From: Cellvibrionales bacterium UBA2618
Lineage (GTDB): Bacteria; Pseudomonadota; Gammaproteobacteria; Pseudomonadales; Porticoccaceae
Length of the DNA: 7,353 nucleotides
NCBI GenBank assembly: GCA_002339165.1
Contig: DDJS01000111.1
Span: 1 to 7,353 of the forward strand
Direction: 5' to 3'
Shown here: in pieces, positions 1 through 7,247 of the stretch
Layout: every line of letters begins with the position of its first letter
Numbering within the stretch: the stretch's first letter is position 1
The notes under the pieces: model-generated
What the model was told of the DNA's origin: nothing
The model's input: only the letters and a program-made list of their open reading frames with translations
The model's database searches: none
Translations under genes and position numbers: made by a program

Positions 1-648
1 CGCGTGCCGACCTATCAGCGACTATTTAAACAGGCCTTTATAGACAGTATGCCATCGATAAATATCGACCATGTCGTGTTGGCATTGAGCGCCTTTCAAA
101 GTTCATTGATCTCGCTTAATAGCCGTTATGACCAATATGTCCATGGCTATCACAAGGCGCTCAACGACCGCGAGATAGCCGGATTAAACGTGTTTCGTTC
201 GTTTGTCGCGCGCTGCACCCAATGCCATACCCCGCCGCTGTTTACCAACCAACAAATCGCCGTGATCGGAACCCCAGAACCGGCCTATTTGCTGCGTGAT
301 ATCGGTGCTCAAGCGACCTTTCAATCAGCGACCTTGCGCGGCGGTTTTCGGGTGCAAACCTTGCGCAATATTGCCACCACCGCGCCCTACATGCACTCGG
401 GTCGGTTTACCACGCTGCGCCAGGCTACCGAGTTTTACACGCTCGGTCGTGGCCATGCGGCACCCAAAAACGAAAAGTTACTGCTCCATTGGCATATCTC
501 AGAGCCGAACCTAAATGACAACGAGCTGGATCTATTGGTGGAATTTATGAACACCTTGACCGACCAAAGTCTGGCACCCAAAACGCCCAAACACCTGCCA
601 TCGGGACTGCCAATGAAACACGTCGAGAATAGCCATGAACCAATTTAA
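1..648 (+). CDS. Di-heme cytochrome c peroxidase / MauG family, C-terminal part (5' end outside window)
   Basis: Periplasmic di-heme c-type cytochrome of the bacterial cytochrome c peroxidase/MauG family; relatives reduce H2O2 or do related oxidative chemistry with electrons from small cytochromes. The reading frame is open from base 1, so the gene begins upstream, and the GTG at base 4 is only an internal codon. The first heme domain is missing from the window. Visible are the second heme site CTQCH (214-228) followed by a PPLFT segment, an RVQTLRN stretch (family PTLRN), and TAPYMHSGRF, whose Met (codon 391-393) is the expected axial ligand of the C-terminal heme. Met here resembles classical peroxidases rather than MauG itself, which uses Tyr. 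The stop at 646-648 lies inside the start of the following beta-helix gene (14-bp overlap), so the two were probably cotranscribed and coupled. The electron partner and substrate are unknown. Family call is firm, exact activity is not. Confidence 0.9.
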   Translation, partial: RVPTYQRLFKQAFIDSMPSINIDHVVLALSAFQSSLISLNSRYDQYVHGYHKALNDREIAGLNVFRSFVARCTQCHTPPLFTNQQIAVIGTPEPAYLLRDIGAQATFQSATLRGGFRVQTLRNIATTAPYMHSGRFTTLRQATEFYTLGRGHAAPKNEKLLLHWHISEPNLNDNELDLLVEFMNTLTDQSLAPKTPKHLPSGLPMKHVENSHEPI

Positions 649-2181
649 ACTGTTCGCCACATCATTAGTCCTACTCGCTTTTGGTCGGCTGGGGTATTGG
701 CAATCAGCACACCACCGCTTTAGAGCGCGCCGACCTGCCTCTGGATGTTGCTTATACCGGCGGTTTTCAAATACTCAACGAACCACCGTCCAACGGACAA
801 ACTGCCACGGACAATACGGGCAGCACGCTGCGCGCGGTGATTACCACTCGGTTGGGGATTGGCGTCACTCACCAAGTCAATCCCGGCGAGTCGATCCAGA
901 GCGCAGTCCGCCAAGCCCAATCGGGCGACACCATTCGAGTGATGCCGGGGACTTATTCGGAGACAGTGTATATCGACAAAGACGACATACACTTTTTGGG
1001 CGTCATCATCGAAGGTCAGAGGGCAACGCTTGACGGTTTAGGCAAACTCAACGATGCAATCCTCTATTCAGGCAACAATATTGTCATCGAAAACTTTAAA
1101 ATTGTTCGCTACAAAGGCAATGGCATCATGAGTCAAGCCGGAAATAATTTTGAAATTCGCAACAACATCATCGTCGACACCGGTCTTTACGGTATCTTTC
1201 CTCAAGTCAGTAAAAACGGCTTGATCGAGCACAACGTCATCTCCGGCATTGCCGATGCGGGAATCTATGTCGGCATGAGTGACAACATCCACATCGCCTA
1301 CAACGCGGTGTTTGACAATGTCGCGGGAATAGAGATTGAAAATAGCCGCCATGCCATCGTCGAACACAATCACACGCATCACAATACCGGTGGCATTCTG
1401 GCTTTTATCACCCCCGGCCTACCGATCAAAGATGCTCGAGATATCATTATTCGCAATCATTTCATTCTCGACAACAACACACCCGACTTTGCACTGCCAG
1501 GCTCCAAGGTAGCCGGTATCCCCGCCGGCACCGGCATTCTGATTATGGCCGCCGACGAGGTGGTCGTAAAAGGTAATATTATTAGCAACCACAAGACCGC
1601 TGGCATCTTGATCACCGATCATGGCAACGCATCTGGGTTGACGCACGACCCGCAATCGGACCCCAATGCCGATCGTGCGATGATTCTCGACAACGTCATG
1701 TTCAACAATGGCTTCGATACAATCGATGCAATCAAAGCGTTTGCATTGACCGAATTACACCGCGGTAATATCGACATCTTTTAAATAGGCGCCACCGAAG
1801 GCAGTTGCCTTCTCAACCGTCAGCGTTATGCCAGCGTTGGCGTCGGCGACTTCACTGACTGTGCGTTTGATAATACCAACGCCATAGCCAATTACTTATT
1901 GCCAATGGGTGCCGAGCATCGATTGATTTCAGACCGCGAGCGAGGCGAGTTAGCCTACCTCGGTATCTGCACCGGTTGCCACAGTTATGCGGGCCACCTT
2001 ATAGGTCCGCCGGTGCAGGTCATTCAAGCGCTCTATCGAGACAACCCCGAGGCGCTTGCTGACTACATCGACGCACCGCTAAAGCGGCGGTCCGACTTCC
2101 CAGAAATGCCGCCAAAAAAATTATCTCGGTCGTAAAACCCAATTGGCAGTAGCGCAGTATATGCTAGACATTAAAAGCTAA
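635..2181 (+). pseudogene. Exported parallel beta-helix protein with C-terminal cytochrome c domain, disrupted by two frameshifts and a nonsense codon
   Basis: The original product would be a secreted or periplasmic right-handed beta-helix (PbH1/NosD/pectate-lyase-like fold) fused to a mono-heme cytochrome c. ATG 635 gives a signal peptide start (MNQFKLFATSLVLLA), then the frame is lost at a T4 run (679-682); one T fewer gives LVGWGIGNQ and continues. From about 880 the helix begins with a classic VNPGESIQSAV...GDTIRV.PGTY entry, followed by many N-rich turns (IENFKIV, IRNNIIVD, IEHNVISG, IAYNAVFDN). An in-frame TAA at 1782-1784 interrupts it, yet the same frame then runs through a cytochrome domain: CTGCH at 1968-1982 and FPEMPP with the axial Met at 2106-2108. 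A second frameshift at A7 (2114-2120) changes the end; one A fewer restores NYLGRKTQLAVAQYM and a stop at 2179-2181. Repaired length is about 514 residues. Beta-helix proteins of this sort are known beside heme proteins, function unclear. A TTG start at 681 would lack the signal peptide. Sequencing error could explain the indels, less easily the nonsense codon. Confidence 0.85.
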
Positions 2182-2278
2182 ATCCCCCCACGCACCGCCC
2201 GACAGAGCCGCCAAAGAGGCGCGTATCAAGCGGCGTGTTAGCGCGTGTATTGATGTGTGGATTTACCAGCAAAGATCC

Positions 2279-2309
2279 TTGCCCACAATGTCGATTAACG
2301 GTCTATACT
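2279..2309 (+). promoter_or_regulatory. Possible sigma70 promoter for the three-gene operon
   Basis: A TATACT hexamer at 2304-2309 is a good -10 element. The best -35 candidate is TTGCCC at 2279-2284, which leaves a long 19-bp spacer. The position, about 48 bp before the start codon at 2357, suits the operon, and no other gene lies between. CCCAC (2282-2286) and GTGGG (2318-2322) form an inverted repeat that brackets the -10 and could be a regulator site. Judged by eye only; the long spacer lowers confidence. Confidence 0.35.
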
Positions 2310-2345
2310 TGGTCGCGGTGGGTATTTTCTCAAGACAATAACAAA

Positions 2346-2350
2346 AGAGG
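2346..2350 (+). promoter_or_regulatory. Ribosome binding site of the FAD oxidase gene
   Basis: AGAGG sits 6 bases before ATG 2357. It supports 2357 over the in-frame ATG at 2381, which has no purine-rich tract at that distance that matches as well. The ATG at 2352 opens only a two-codon ORF (ATG CAA TGA) whose stop overlaps the true start. Confidence 0.6.
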
Positions 2351-2356
2351 TATGCA

Positions 2357-3949
2357 ATGAAGCGATGGCGCGGTTGGGGAATGGAAAATGATGCGGTACC
2401 GGTCGAGGTCAAATCGAGCTTGCGCAATTTACTAGAGATGCTGGTGGGCAGCCCGACTCCACTCCCAGTGGTTACTCTTGACGAGGTGATCGCGCAGGTA
2501 CCGGCATCGCGGCTTGGCGACCACCCACTGATCGACATCTCGCCCGAGGCCCGCGTTCGCCATGCCCGCGGCCAGAGCCTACCGGATTGGCTAGCGATGC
2601 GCAGCGGCGACGTTGGGGTGTTTCCCGATGGCGTGGCAACCCCCAATAGCACCGAACAGGTGCGCCAGTTACTCGACTATGCCGAGGCGCAAAACATTGC
2701 GGTGATCCCCTATGGCGGAGGCACTTCAGTGGTCGGACACATCAACCCAGACGCCGACAAGCGCCCTCTTCTGACTATTGACATGGTCGACTTTGACGAA
2801 CTGATGCGCGTCGATCACGACAGCCTACTGGCAACGTTTGGCGCGGGAGCCACTGGGCCGCGAATCGAGGCACAGTTACAGCAGCATGGTTATACCCTTG
2901 GCCACTACCCGCAGTCGTGGGAGTTCTCTACCGCTGGCGGTTGGGTCGCGAGTCGCTCAAGCGGCCAGCAATCTCTGCATTACGGTCGCATAGAACAGCT
3001 GTTCGCCGGTGGCCGAATGGAGACCATGGCTGGCACGCTGGATATTCCGACGCTGCCGGCCTCCTCGGCGGGGCCTGATGTTCGCGAAATGGTGCTCGGC
3101 TCCGAAGGCCGTATGGGGATTATTACCGAAGTTGCGCTGAGAGTCTCGCCACAACCCGAGGAAGAACATTTTAAAGTAGTATTTTTAACCTCATGGGAGG
3201 CCGGATTAAAGCTCGCGATGGCGCTAGTGCATGGGCGAGTGGCGCTGTCGATGCTGCGACTCAGCAATCCGATGGAAACTGCCAGCCTACTGGCCATGGG
3301 CCAGGGCGAGAAACCCGATGGCGTCGGCATGGGCCACGTTATGCTCACCCTTGCCGCCACTGGCTCCGCGCAGCAGTGCCTTGCCAACCTTGGCATAGCA
3401 CATCAGATGTGCGCTGAGCACGGCGCGATTGAAGACATCCAAGGCCTCGGCGAACACTGGCACGAGGGCCGCTTTCATGCGCCCTATTTGCGCGATCCGC
3501 TGGGCGATGCCGGTTATGCGGTGGACACCATGGAGACCGCCGTAGATTGGTCATCGGTAGCCGATACTGCCGAGCGCGTAGAGCGTGCTATTAGCACTGC
3601 GCTGGCCGACGAGGGCGAACGCGTGCTGGCGTATACTCATCTGTCGCATGTCTATCGGCAGGGTTCGAGCATCTATACCACCTATGTCTTCAGACCTGGC
3701 GCCAGTTATGCCGAAGCGCTACAGCGCTGGCACAAGATTAAGGCCGCTGGAGCCAGCGAAATCGTCGCCTGCGGCGGCACCATCAGTCATCAACACGGCG
3801 TCGGCAGAGATCACCGCAACTATCTCGAAGCTGAAAAAGGCGCGCTGGGCATTGCTGCCATCAACCAACTGTGCAAGCTGTTTGACCCCCGCGGTCAGAT
3901 GAACCCCGGCGCGCTACTCCCCGACCAGCCGACCTCAAATGAGCGTTAG
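2357..3949 (+). CDS. FAD-binding oxidase, alkyldihydroxyacetonephosphate synthase (AGPS)-like
   Basis: Flavoprotein of the vanillyl-alcohol-oxidase superfamily, closest by motif to AGPS, the enzyme that swaps the acyl chain of acyl-DHAP for a fatty alcohol to form the ether bond. At 530 aa it lacks room for the long N-terminal targeting extension of eukaryotic AGPS. The FAD-binding PYGGGTSVVG loop is at residues 118-127, followed by STAGGWVASRSSG and the GSEGRMGIITEVALRV segment typical of AGPS. Likely active-site residues by comparison with the mammalian enzyme: Arg301 (in MLRLSN), Tyr440 (in SSIYTTYVF) and His478/His480 in SHQHGVG; the middle His of the AGPS HHH motif is Gln479. Start 2357 has a ribosome binding site, and the early RWRGWG motif fits what I recall of bacterial relatives. 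First gene of the operon; its end overlaps the GlpD-like gene by 11 bp. Ether synthesis, ether breakdown or another DHAP-derivative reaction are all possible. Family firm, substrate inferred. Confidence 0.88.
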   Translation: MKRWRGWGMENDAVPVEVKSSLRNLLEMLVGSPTPLPVVTLDEVIAQVPASRLGDHPLIDISPEARVRHARGQSLPDWLAMRSGDVGVFPDGVATPNSTEQVRQLLDYAEAQNIAVIPYGGGTSVVGHINPDADKRPLLTIDMVDFDELMRVDHDSLLATFGAGATGPRIEAQLQQHGYTLGHYPQSWEFSTAGGWVASRSSGQQSLHYGRIEQLFAGGRMETMAGTLDIPTLPASSAGPDVREMVLGSEGRMGIITEVALRVSPQPEEEHFKVVFLTSWEAGLKLAMALVHGRVALSMLRLSNPMETASLLAMGQGEKPDGVGMGHVMLTLAATGSAQQCLANLGIAHQMCAEHGAIEDIQGLGEHWHEGRFHAPYLRDPLGDAGYAVDTMETAVDWSSVADTAERVERAISTALADEGERVLAYTHLSHVYRQGSSIYTTYVFRPGASYAEALQRWHKIKAAGASEIVACGGTISHQHGVGRDHRNYLEAEKGALGIAAINQLCKLFDPRGQMNPGALLPDQPTSNER

Positions 3950-5618
3950 CAGCAGCTCTTTTCCCCGCCGCGACGATTTTTTTGACGGCCTGCGCAACGG
4001 CGACTCCAGCGAATGGGATGTGATTGTGATCGGCGGCGGTATAACCGGCGCTGGGGTATTGCGCGAAGCATCGCGCCGCGGTTATCGGTGCCTACTGTTA
4101 GAGCAGCAAGACTATACCTGGGGCACCTCTAGCCGCTCGTCAAAAATGATTCATGGCGGGTTGCGCTATCTGGCGTCTGGCGACTGGGCCCTGACCCGCG
4201 ACTCGCTGCAAGAACGCGAACGCCTGCTCGATGAAGTACCGGGGCTGGTCGAGCGCATCGACTATTACCTCACGCTGGTTCGCCACCAGTGGCCTGGGCG
4301 CTGGGCAGTATGGTTTTTACTCACCGCATACGACATCTTGGCGCGCATTAACGATCGACAGTTTTGTTCCGTGGCTTACCTGAAAGCGCGCTTCAGCGGG
4401 CTAGACAACGATAAACTCAGCGGCGCATATCGCTATACCGATGCCATGACCGATGACTCGAGACTGGTCTTGCGTCTGTTGCAGGAGAGCATCGCCAACG
4501 GCGCCAGCGCGCTCAATTACACGCAGGTAAAAGACCTATTGATTGACAACGACGAGGTCCGCGGTGTGATTGTGCAGGACCCAAAAACTGACGCGCTGGT
4601 GACGCTGCGCGCCGCGAGCGTGGTCAGTGCTACCGGCGCCTGGGCAGATCGGCTGCGCAACCGAGTCAACCCAGAAACACGGATTCGCCCGCTGCGTGGC
4701 AGCCACCTCGTTATTCCCGCCGCGCGCATTCCGATCAGCGATGTATTTACCTTTTTTCATCCCGTGGACAGGCGCGGCGTTTACGTCTACCCGTGGGAGG
4801 GTAGCACGGTCATCGGCACAACTGATCTCGATCATACCGAGGACTTAGACATCGAGGCATCAATTTCGCAGGCCGAGATAGACTATTTATGCGCCGGCTA
4901 CAATAGCCAATTCCCCAGCCAGCCGTTGACCCGAGAGGATATTATTTCAAGCTGGGCGGGGGTTCGCCCAGTCATCGGTTCAGAGCGTTCAAAAGACCCT
5001 TCCAAGGAACGCCGCGATCATGCAATTTGGTCCGACAAAGGTCTGATCACCGCCAGCGGAGGAAAATTAACTACCTTTCGGTTGATCGCCATCGACGTAC
5101 TCAACGCCGCTAGCGAGCGATTGCCCAGCGCACCGCGCATCGCCGAGGAGCGTTTCTTCGATGCGCCCATTATCAGCCCCGAGACGCTGCTGCCCAACGC
5201 ACCGGCTCGCGCCCAAGTCCTCATCGGCCGCTATGGGCAATTCGCCGAGGCGGTGCTCAATATCAGCTACCCTGCAACCAGGCTGAACGACGACACCCCA
5301 GCCGCCTTAAACGAAGCGATCGAAACCGCAGAAGACCCCAGGGCGTTGCTCGCCACCTCGACCTATAGTCTCGTCGAGTGCCGCTGGGCGGCGCGCCACG
5401 AGGCGGTCGAGCATCTCGACGACCTGTTGCTTCGCCGCACCCGGTTGGGCATGGTACTGCCCGACGCTGGCGCGCAATTATTTCCCACGCTGCAGCGTAT
5501 TTGCCAACAGGAGCTCGGCTGGGATACCGCGCGTTGGAACGCTGAATTACAGCGCTATCTATCCATCTACCAACGTTTCTACAGCCTGCCAGAGCCGCGT
5601 AATGACACCTCCGCCTGA
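3939..5618 (+). CDS. FAD-dependent glycerol-3-phosphate dehydrogenase family protein (GlpD-like)
   Basis: Oxidises the C2 hydroxyl of sn-glycerol 3-phosphate, or of a substituted one, to the ketone; GlpD relatives sit on the inner membrane and pass electrons to quinone. The Rossmann FAD motif VIGGGITGAG is at about residues 30-39. Residues that correspond by eye to the E. coli GlpD active site are all kept: Arg76 (HGGLRYL), His256 (RGSHLVIP), Arg343 (WAGVRP) and Lys376 (GGKLTTFR); VIGTTD is also present. The C-terminal helical domain (ECRWAARHEAVEHLDDLLLRRTRLG) is typical. At 559 aa it is longer than E. coli GlpD (501 aa). The start has no clear Shine-Dalgarno sequence and lies 11 bp inside the oxidase gene, so translational coupling is likely. 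Its position between an AGPS-like oxidase and an FGGY kinase suggests a role different from, or broader than, standard glycerol use. I leave the symbol empty because it may be a paralogue of the housekeeping glpD. Confidence 0.92.
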   Translation: MSVSSSSFPRRDDFFDGLRNGDSSEWDVIVIGGGITGAGVLREASRRGYRCLLLEQQDYTWGTSSRSSKMIHGGLRYLASGDWALTRDSLQERERLLDEVPGLVERIDYYLTLVRHQWPGRWAVWFLLTAYDILARINDRQFCSVAYLKARFSGLDNDKLSGAYRYTDAMTDDSRLVLRLLQESIANGASALNYTQVKDLLIDNDEVRGVIVQDPKTDALVTLRAASVVSATGAWADRLRNRVNPETRIRPLRGSHLVIPAARIPISDVFTFFHPVDRRGVYVYPWEGSTVIGTTDLDHTEDLDIEASISQAEIDYLCAGYNSQFPSQPLTREDIISSWAGVRPVIGSERSKDPSKERRDHAIWSDKGLITASGGKLTTFRLIAIDVLNAASERLPSAPRIAEERFFDAPIISPETLLPNAPARAQVLIGRYGQFAEAVLNISYPATRLNDDTPAALNEAIETAEDPRALLATSTYSLVECRWAARHEAVEHLDDLLLRRTRLGMVLPDAGAQLFPTLQRICQQELGWDTARWNAELQRYLSIYQRFYSLPEPRNDTSA

Positions 5619-7161
5619 AGGGTATCTGCTGAGTATCGACAATGGCACCCAGAGCGTTCGCGCCATGCTATTTGACACACGGGGCGAATTGTTGGCGAAG
5701 CACAGCATCGCACTAGATCCCTACTTCTCTAGCCAACCGGGTTGGGCCGAACAGCGGGTCGAATATTTTTGGCAATCGCTATGCGATGCCTGCCAGGGGT
5801 TGTGGCCGCAACTGGAGATTGCTCGAGAACAGATTACAGCGGTATCAGTGACCACCCAACGGGCCACAGCAGTGGCTCTCAATGCCGCCGGTGAACCCTT
5901 ACGTCCGGCCTTTAGCTGGCTCGATCAACGCAAGGTCGACAGCCGTCCAGTACTCGGTCGACTGGAGTCATTGGCAATGCGCGCGCTCGGTGTTAAATCT
6001 TCGGTAGACGCCTTTCACCAGTCGGCAGAGTCAAACTGGCTGGCGCAGTTTGAACCGGACAACTGGGCGACGACCGCCCACTACCTACTACTGTCAGGCT
6101 ACCACGTGCAGCGCCTCACCGGTTGCTATAGTGATGCTGTTGCCAGTCAAGTGGGCTATCTGCCGTTTGATTTTAAACGCCAGCGCTGGGCAGATGAGCG
6201 CGACTGGACTTGGCGTGCCCTGCCGATCAAGCGTCAGATGCTGCCGGAACTGGTTGCCGCTGGCGGGCTCCTCGGCAACATTACCGCTCAAGCCTGCGAA
6301 CAGACCGGCATTCCCATGGGCTTGCCGCTGATTGCATCGGGCTCGGACAAGGCCTGCGAAGTACTCGGCTCAGGCTGTGTCGAAAGTGACACTGGCAGCC
6401 TCAGCTTTGGCAGCCTGGCCACGTTTAATGTCACCAGTAACCGCTACTTTGAAGCAATTTCGGCGCATCCGGCCTATCCTGGCGTGGTGCCGAACAGCTT
6501 TAACATCGAAACCGTGGTCCAGCGTGGCTACTGGATGGTGAGTTGGTTTAAACGCGAATTTGGGCTGCGCGAACAACAACTTGCAGCCGAGCGTGGGGTA
6601 ACGCCAGAAGCCCTGTTTGACGATCTCCTCGATGCGGTTCCTGCCGGTGCTGCCGGACTGATGTTACAGCCCTACTGGTCACCGAGCGCTGACGATATCG
6701 CCGGTGTAGCGCGCGGCGCGATCATCGGGTTTACCGAACAACACGGTCGCGCGCACCTATATCGGGCGATGATCGAGGGACTGACCTACGCCCTGCGCGA
6801 GGGCATGGAGCAGGTCGAGAAACGCAGCGGCCACCGCATCCAGCGACTGGTGGCATCCGGAGGCGGCTCACAGAGCGACAGCATTCTGCAGATCACTGCC
6901 GATATTTTCGGCCTGCCGGTGTCGCGGCCACATACCTTTGAAAGCTCGGGCCTGGGCGCTGCCATTGCCGCTGCAGTAGGCATCGGTCTGTATCCAGACT
7001 TTACCCATGCGGCCGCCAACATGACGCGCACTTCAAAAACCTTTTACCCCGACCCCGCCAACCATGCCACGTACCAGCAACTCTATCGACAGGTCTACCA
7101 AAACCTCTATCGCCAACTACAACCCAGCTACAAAAAACTGCAGACCCTGATCGGCCGTTAA
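5602..7161 (+). CDS. FGGY-family carbohydrate kinase, GlpK/XylB-like
   Basis: Cytoplasmic ATP-dependent sugar/polyol kinase, 519 aa, the normal length for FGGY kinases. Visible motifs: N-terminal phosphate-binding loop SIDNGTQSVRA (DNGT at residues 13-16), the substrate-loop segment TTQRATAV (residues 84-91) followed by SWLDQRK, the likely catalytic base Asp249 in SGSDKACEVLG, and the C-terminal ATP-binding VASGGGSQSD (GGG at 420-422) followed by ESSGLGAAIAAAVG. In glycerol kinase the corresponding loop is NQRET, where Arg and Glu hold glycerol; here Arg87 is kept but the next residue is Ala88. This hints at a substrate other than plain glycerol. Its start lies 17 bp inside the GlpD-like gene, making it the last gene of a coupled operon. 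The likely job is to phosphorylate the compound that the GlpD-like enzyme then oxidises. Family certain, substrate unknown; the gene order resembles P. aeruginosa PA3024-PA3026 as I remember it. Confidence 0.9.
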   Translation: MTPPPEGYLLSIDNGTQSVRAMLFDTRGELLAKHSIALDPYFSSQPGWAEQRVEYFWQSLCDACQGLWPQLEIAREQITAVSVTTQRATAVALNAAGEPLRPAFSWLDQRKVDSRPVLGRLESLAMRALGVKSSVDAFHQSAESNWLAQFEPDNWATTAHYLLLSGYHVQRLTGCYSDAVASQVGYLPFDFKRQRWADERDWTWRALPIKRQMLPELVAAGGLLGNITAQACEQTGIPMGLPLIASGSDKACEVLGSGCVESDTGSLSFGSLATFNVTSNRYFEAISAHPAYPGVVPNSFNIETVVQRGYWMVSWFKREFGLREQQLAAERGVTPEALFDDLLDAVPAGAAGLMLQPYWSPSADDIAGVARGAIIGFTEQHGRAHLYRAMIEGLTYALREGMEQVEKRSGHRIQRLVASGGGSQSDSILQITADIFGLPVSRPHTFESSGLGAAIAAAVGIGLYPDFTHAAANMTRTSKTFYPDPANHATYQQLYRQVYQNLYRQLQPSYKKLQTLIGR

Positions 7162-7244
7162 GGCGTCGAAAAACGAGCTAGGTGATGAGAAAAACCACCA
7201 CGCGCATCTCGTATTGCCTGCATCATCAGATGACTGCGCACCAT
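7158..7244 (-). CDS. Doubtful 28-codon ORF, unknown product
   Basis: On the - strand an ATG at 7244 opens 28 codons (MVRSHLMMQAIRDARGGFSH and 8 more residues) and stops at 7158-7160, overlapping the kinase stop tail-to-tail. A GGTGA lies 7 bases before the ATG, and a TTATAA element (7269-7274, palindromic) could act as a -10. No family is recognised. The same bases form the weak terminator hairpin region, and an ORF this short can arise by chance; I list it only because no other gene explains the flank. Confidence 0.12.
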   Translation of the reverse strand: MVRSHLMMQAIRDARGGFSHHLARFSTP

Positions 7245-7247
7245 AAA

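Noticed and set aside
635..1033. 132-aa ORF read from ATG 635 without frame correction
   Set aside because: After the first 16 or so residues the translation is Arg/His/Ser-rich nonsense, the out-of-frame reading of the beta-helix gene.
681..1784. Stand-alone 367-aa beta-helix gene starting at TTG 681
   Set aside because: It would lack the signal peptide encoded just upstream in another frame and would stop before an in-frame cytochrome domain; a disrupted longer gene explains both ends better.
679..2120. Programmed ribosomal frameshifting or stop-codon recoding as the reason for the three breaks
   Set aside because: Three independent recoding events in one gene are improbable, no stimulatory structure or standard slippery heptamer is evident, and all three stop codons are used normally by the operon genes.
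1899..2135. Separate small cytochrome c gene
   Set aside because: No ribosome binding site or signal peptide, and meaningful sequence in the same frame extends upstream to the TAA at 1782; it is the C-terminal domain of the broken gene.
2263..3554. Several - strand ORFs opposite the FAD oxidase gene
   Set aside because: Low-complexity, Arg/Ser/Pro-rich translations without family motifs; they are shadows of the GC-rich + strand gene.
4517..5224. - strand ORFs opposite the GlpD-like gene
   Set aside because: No recognisable domains, and the + strand frame is a complete, motif-rich GlpD-family protein.
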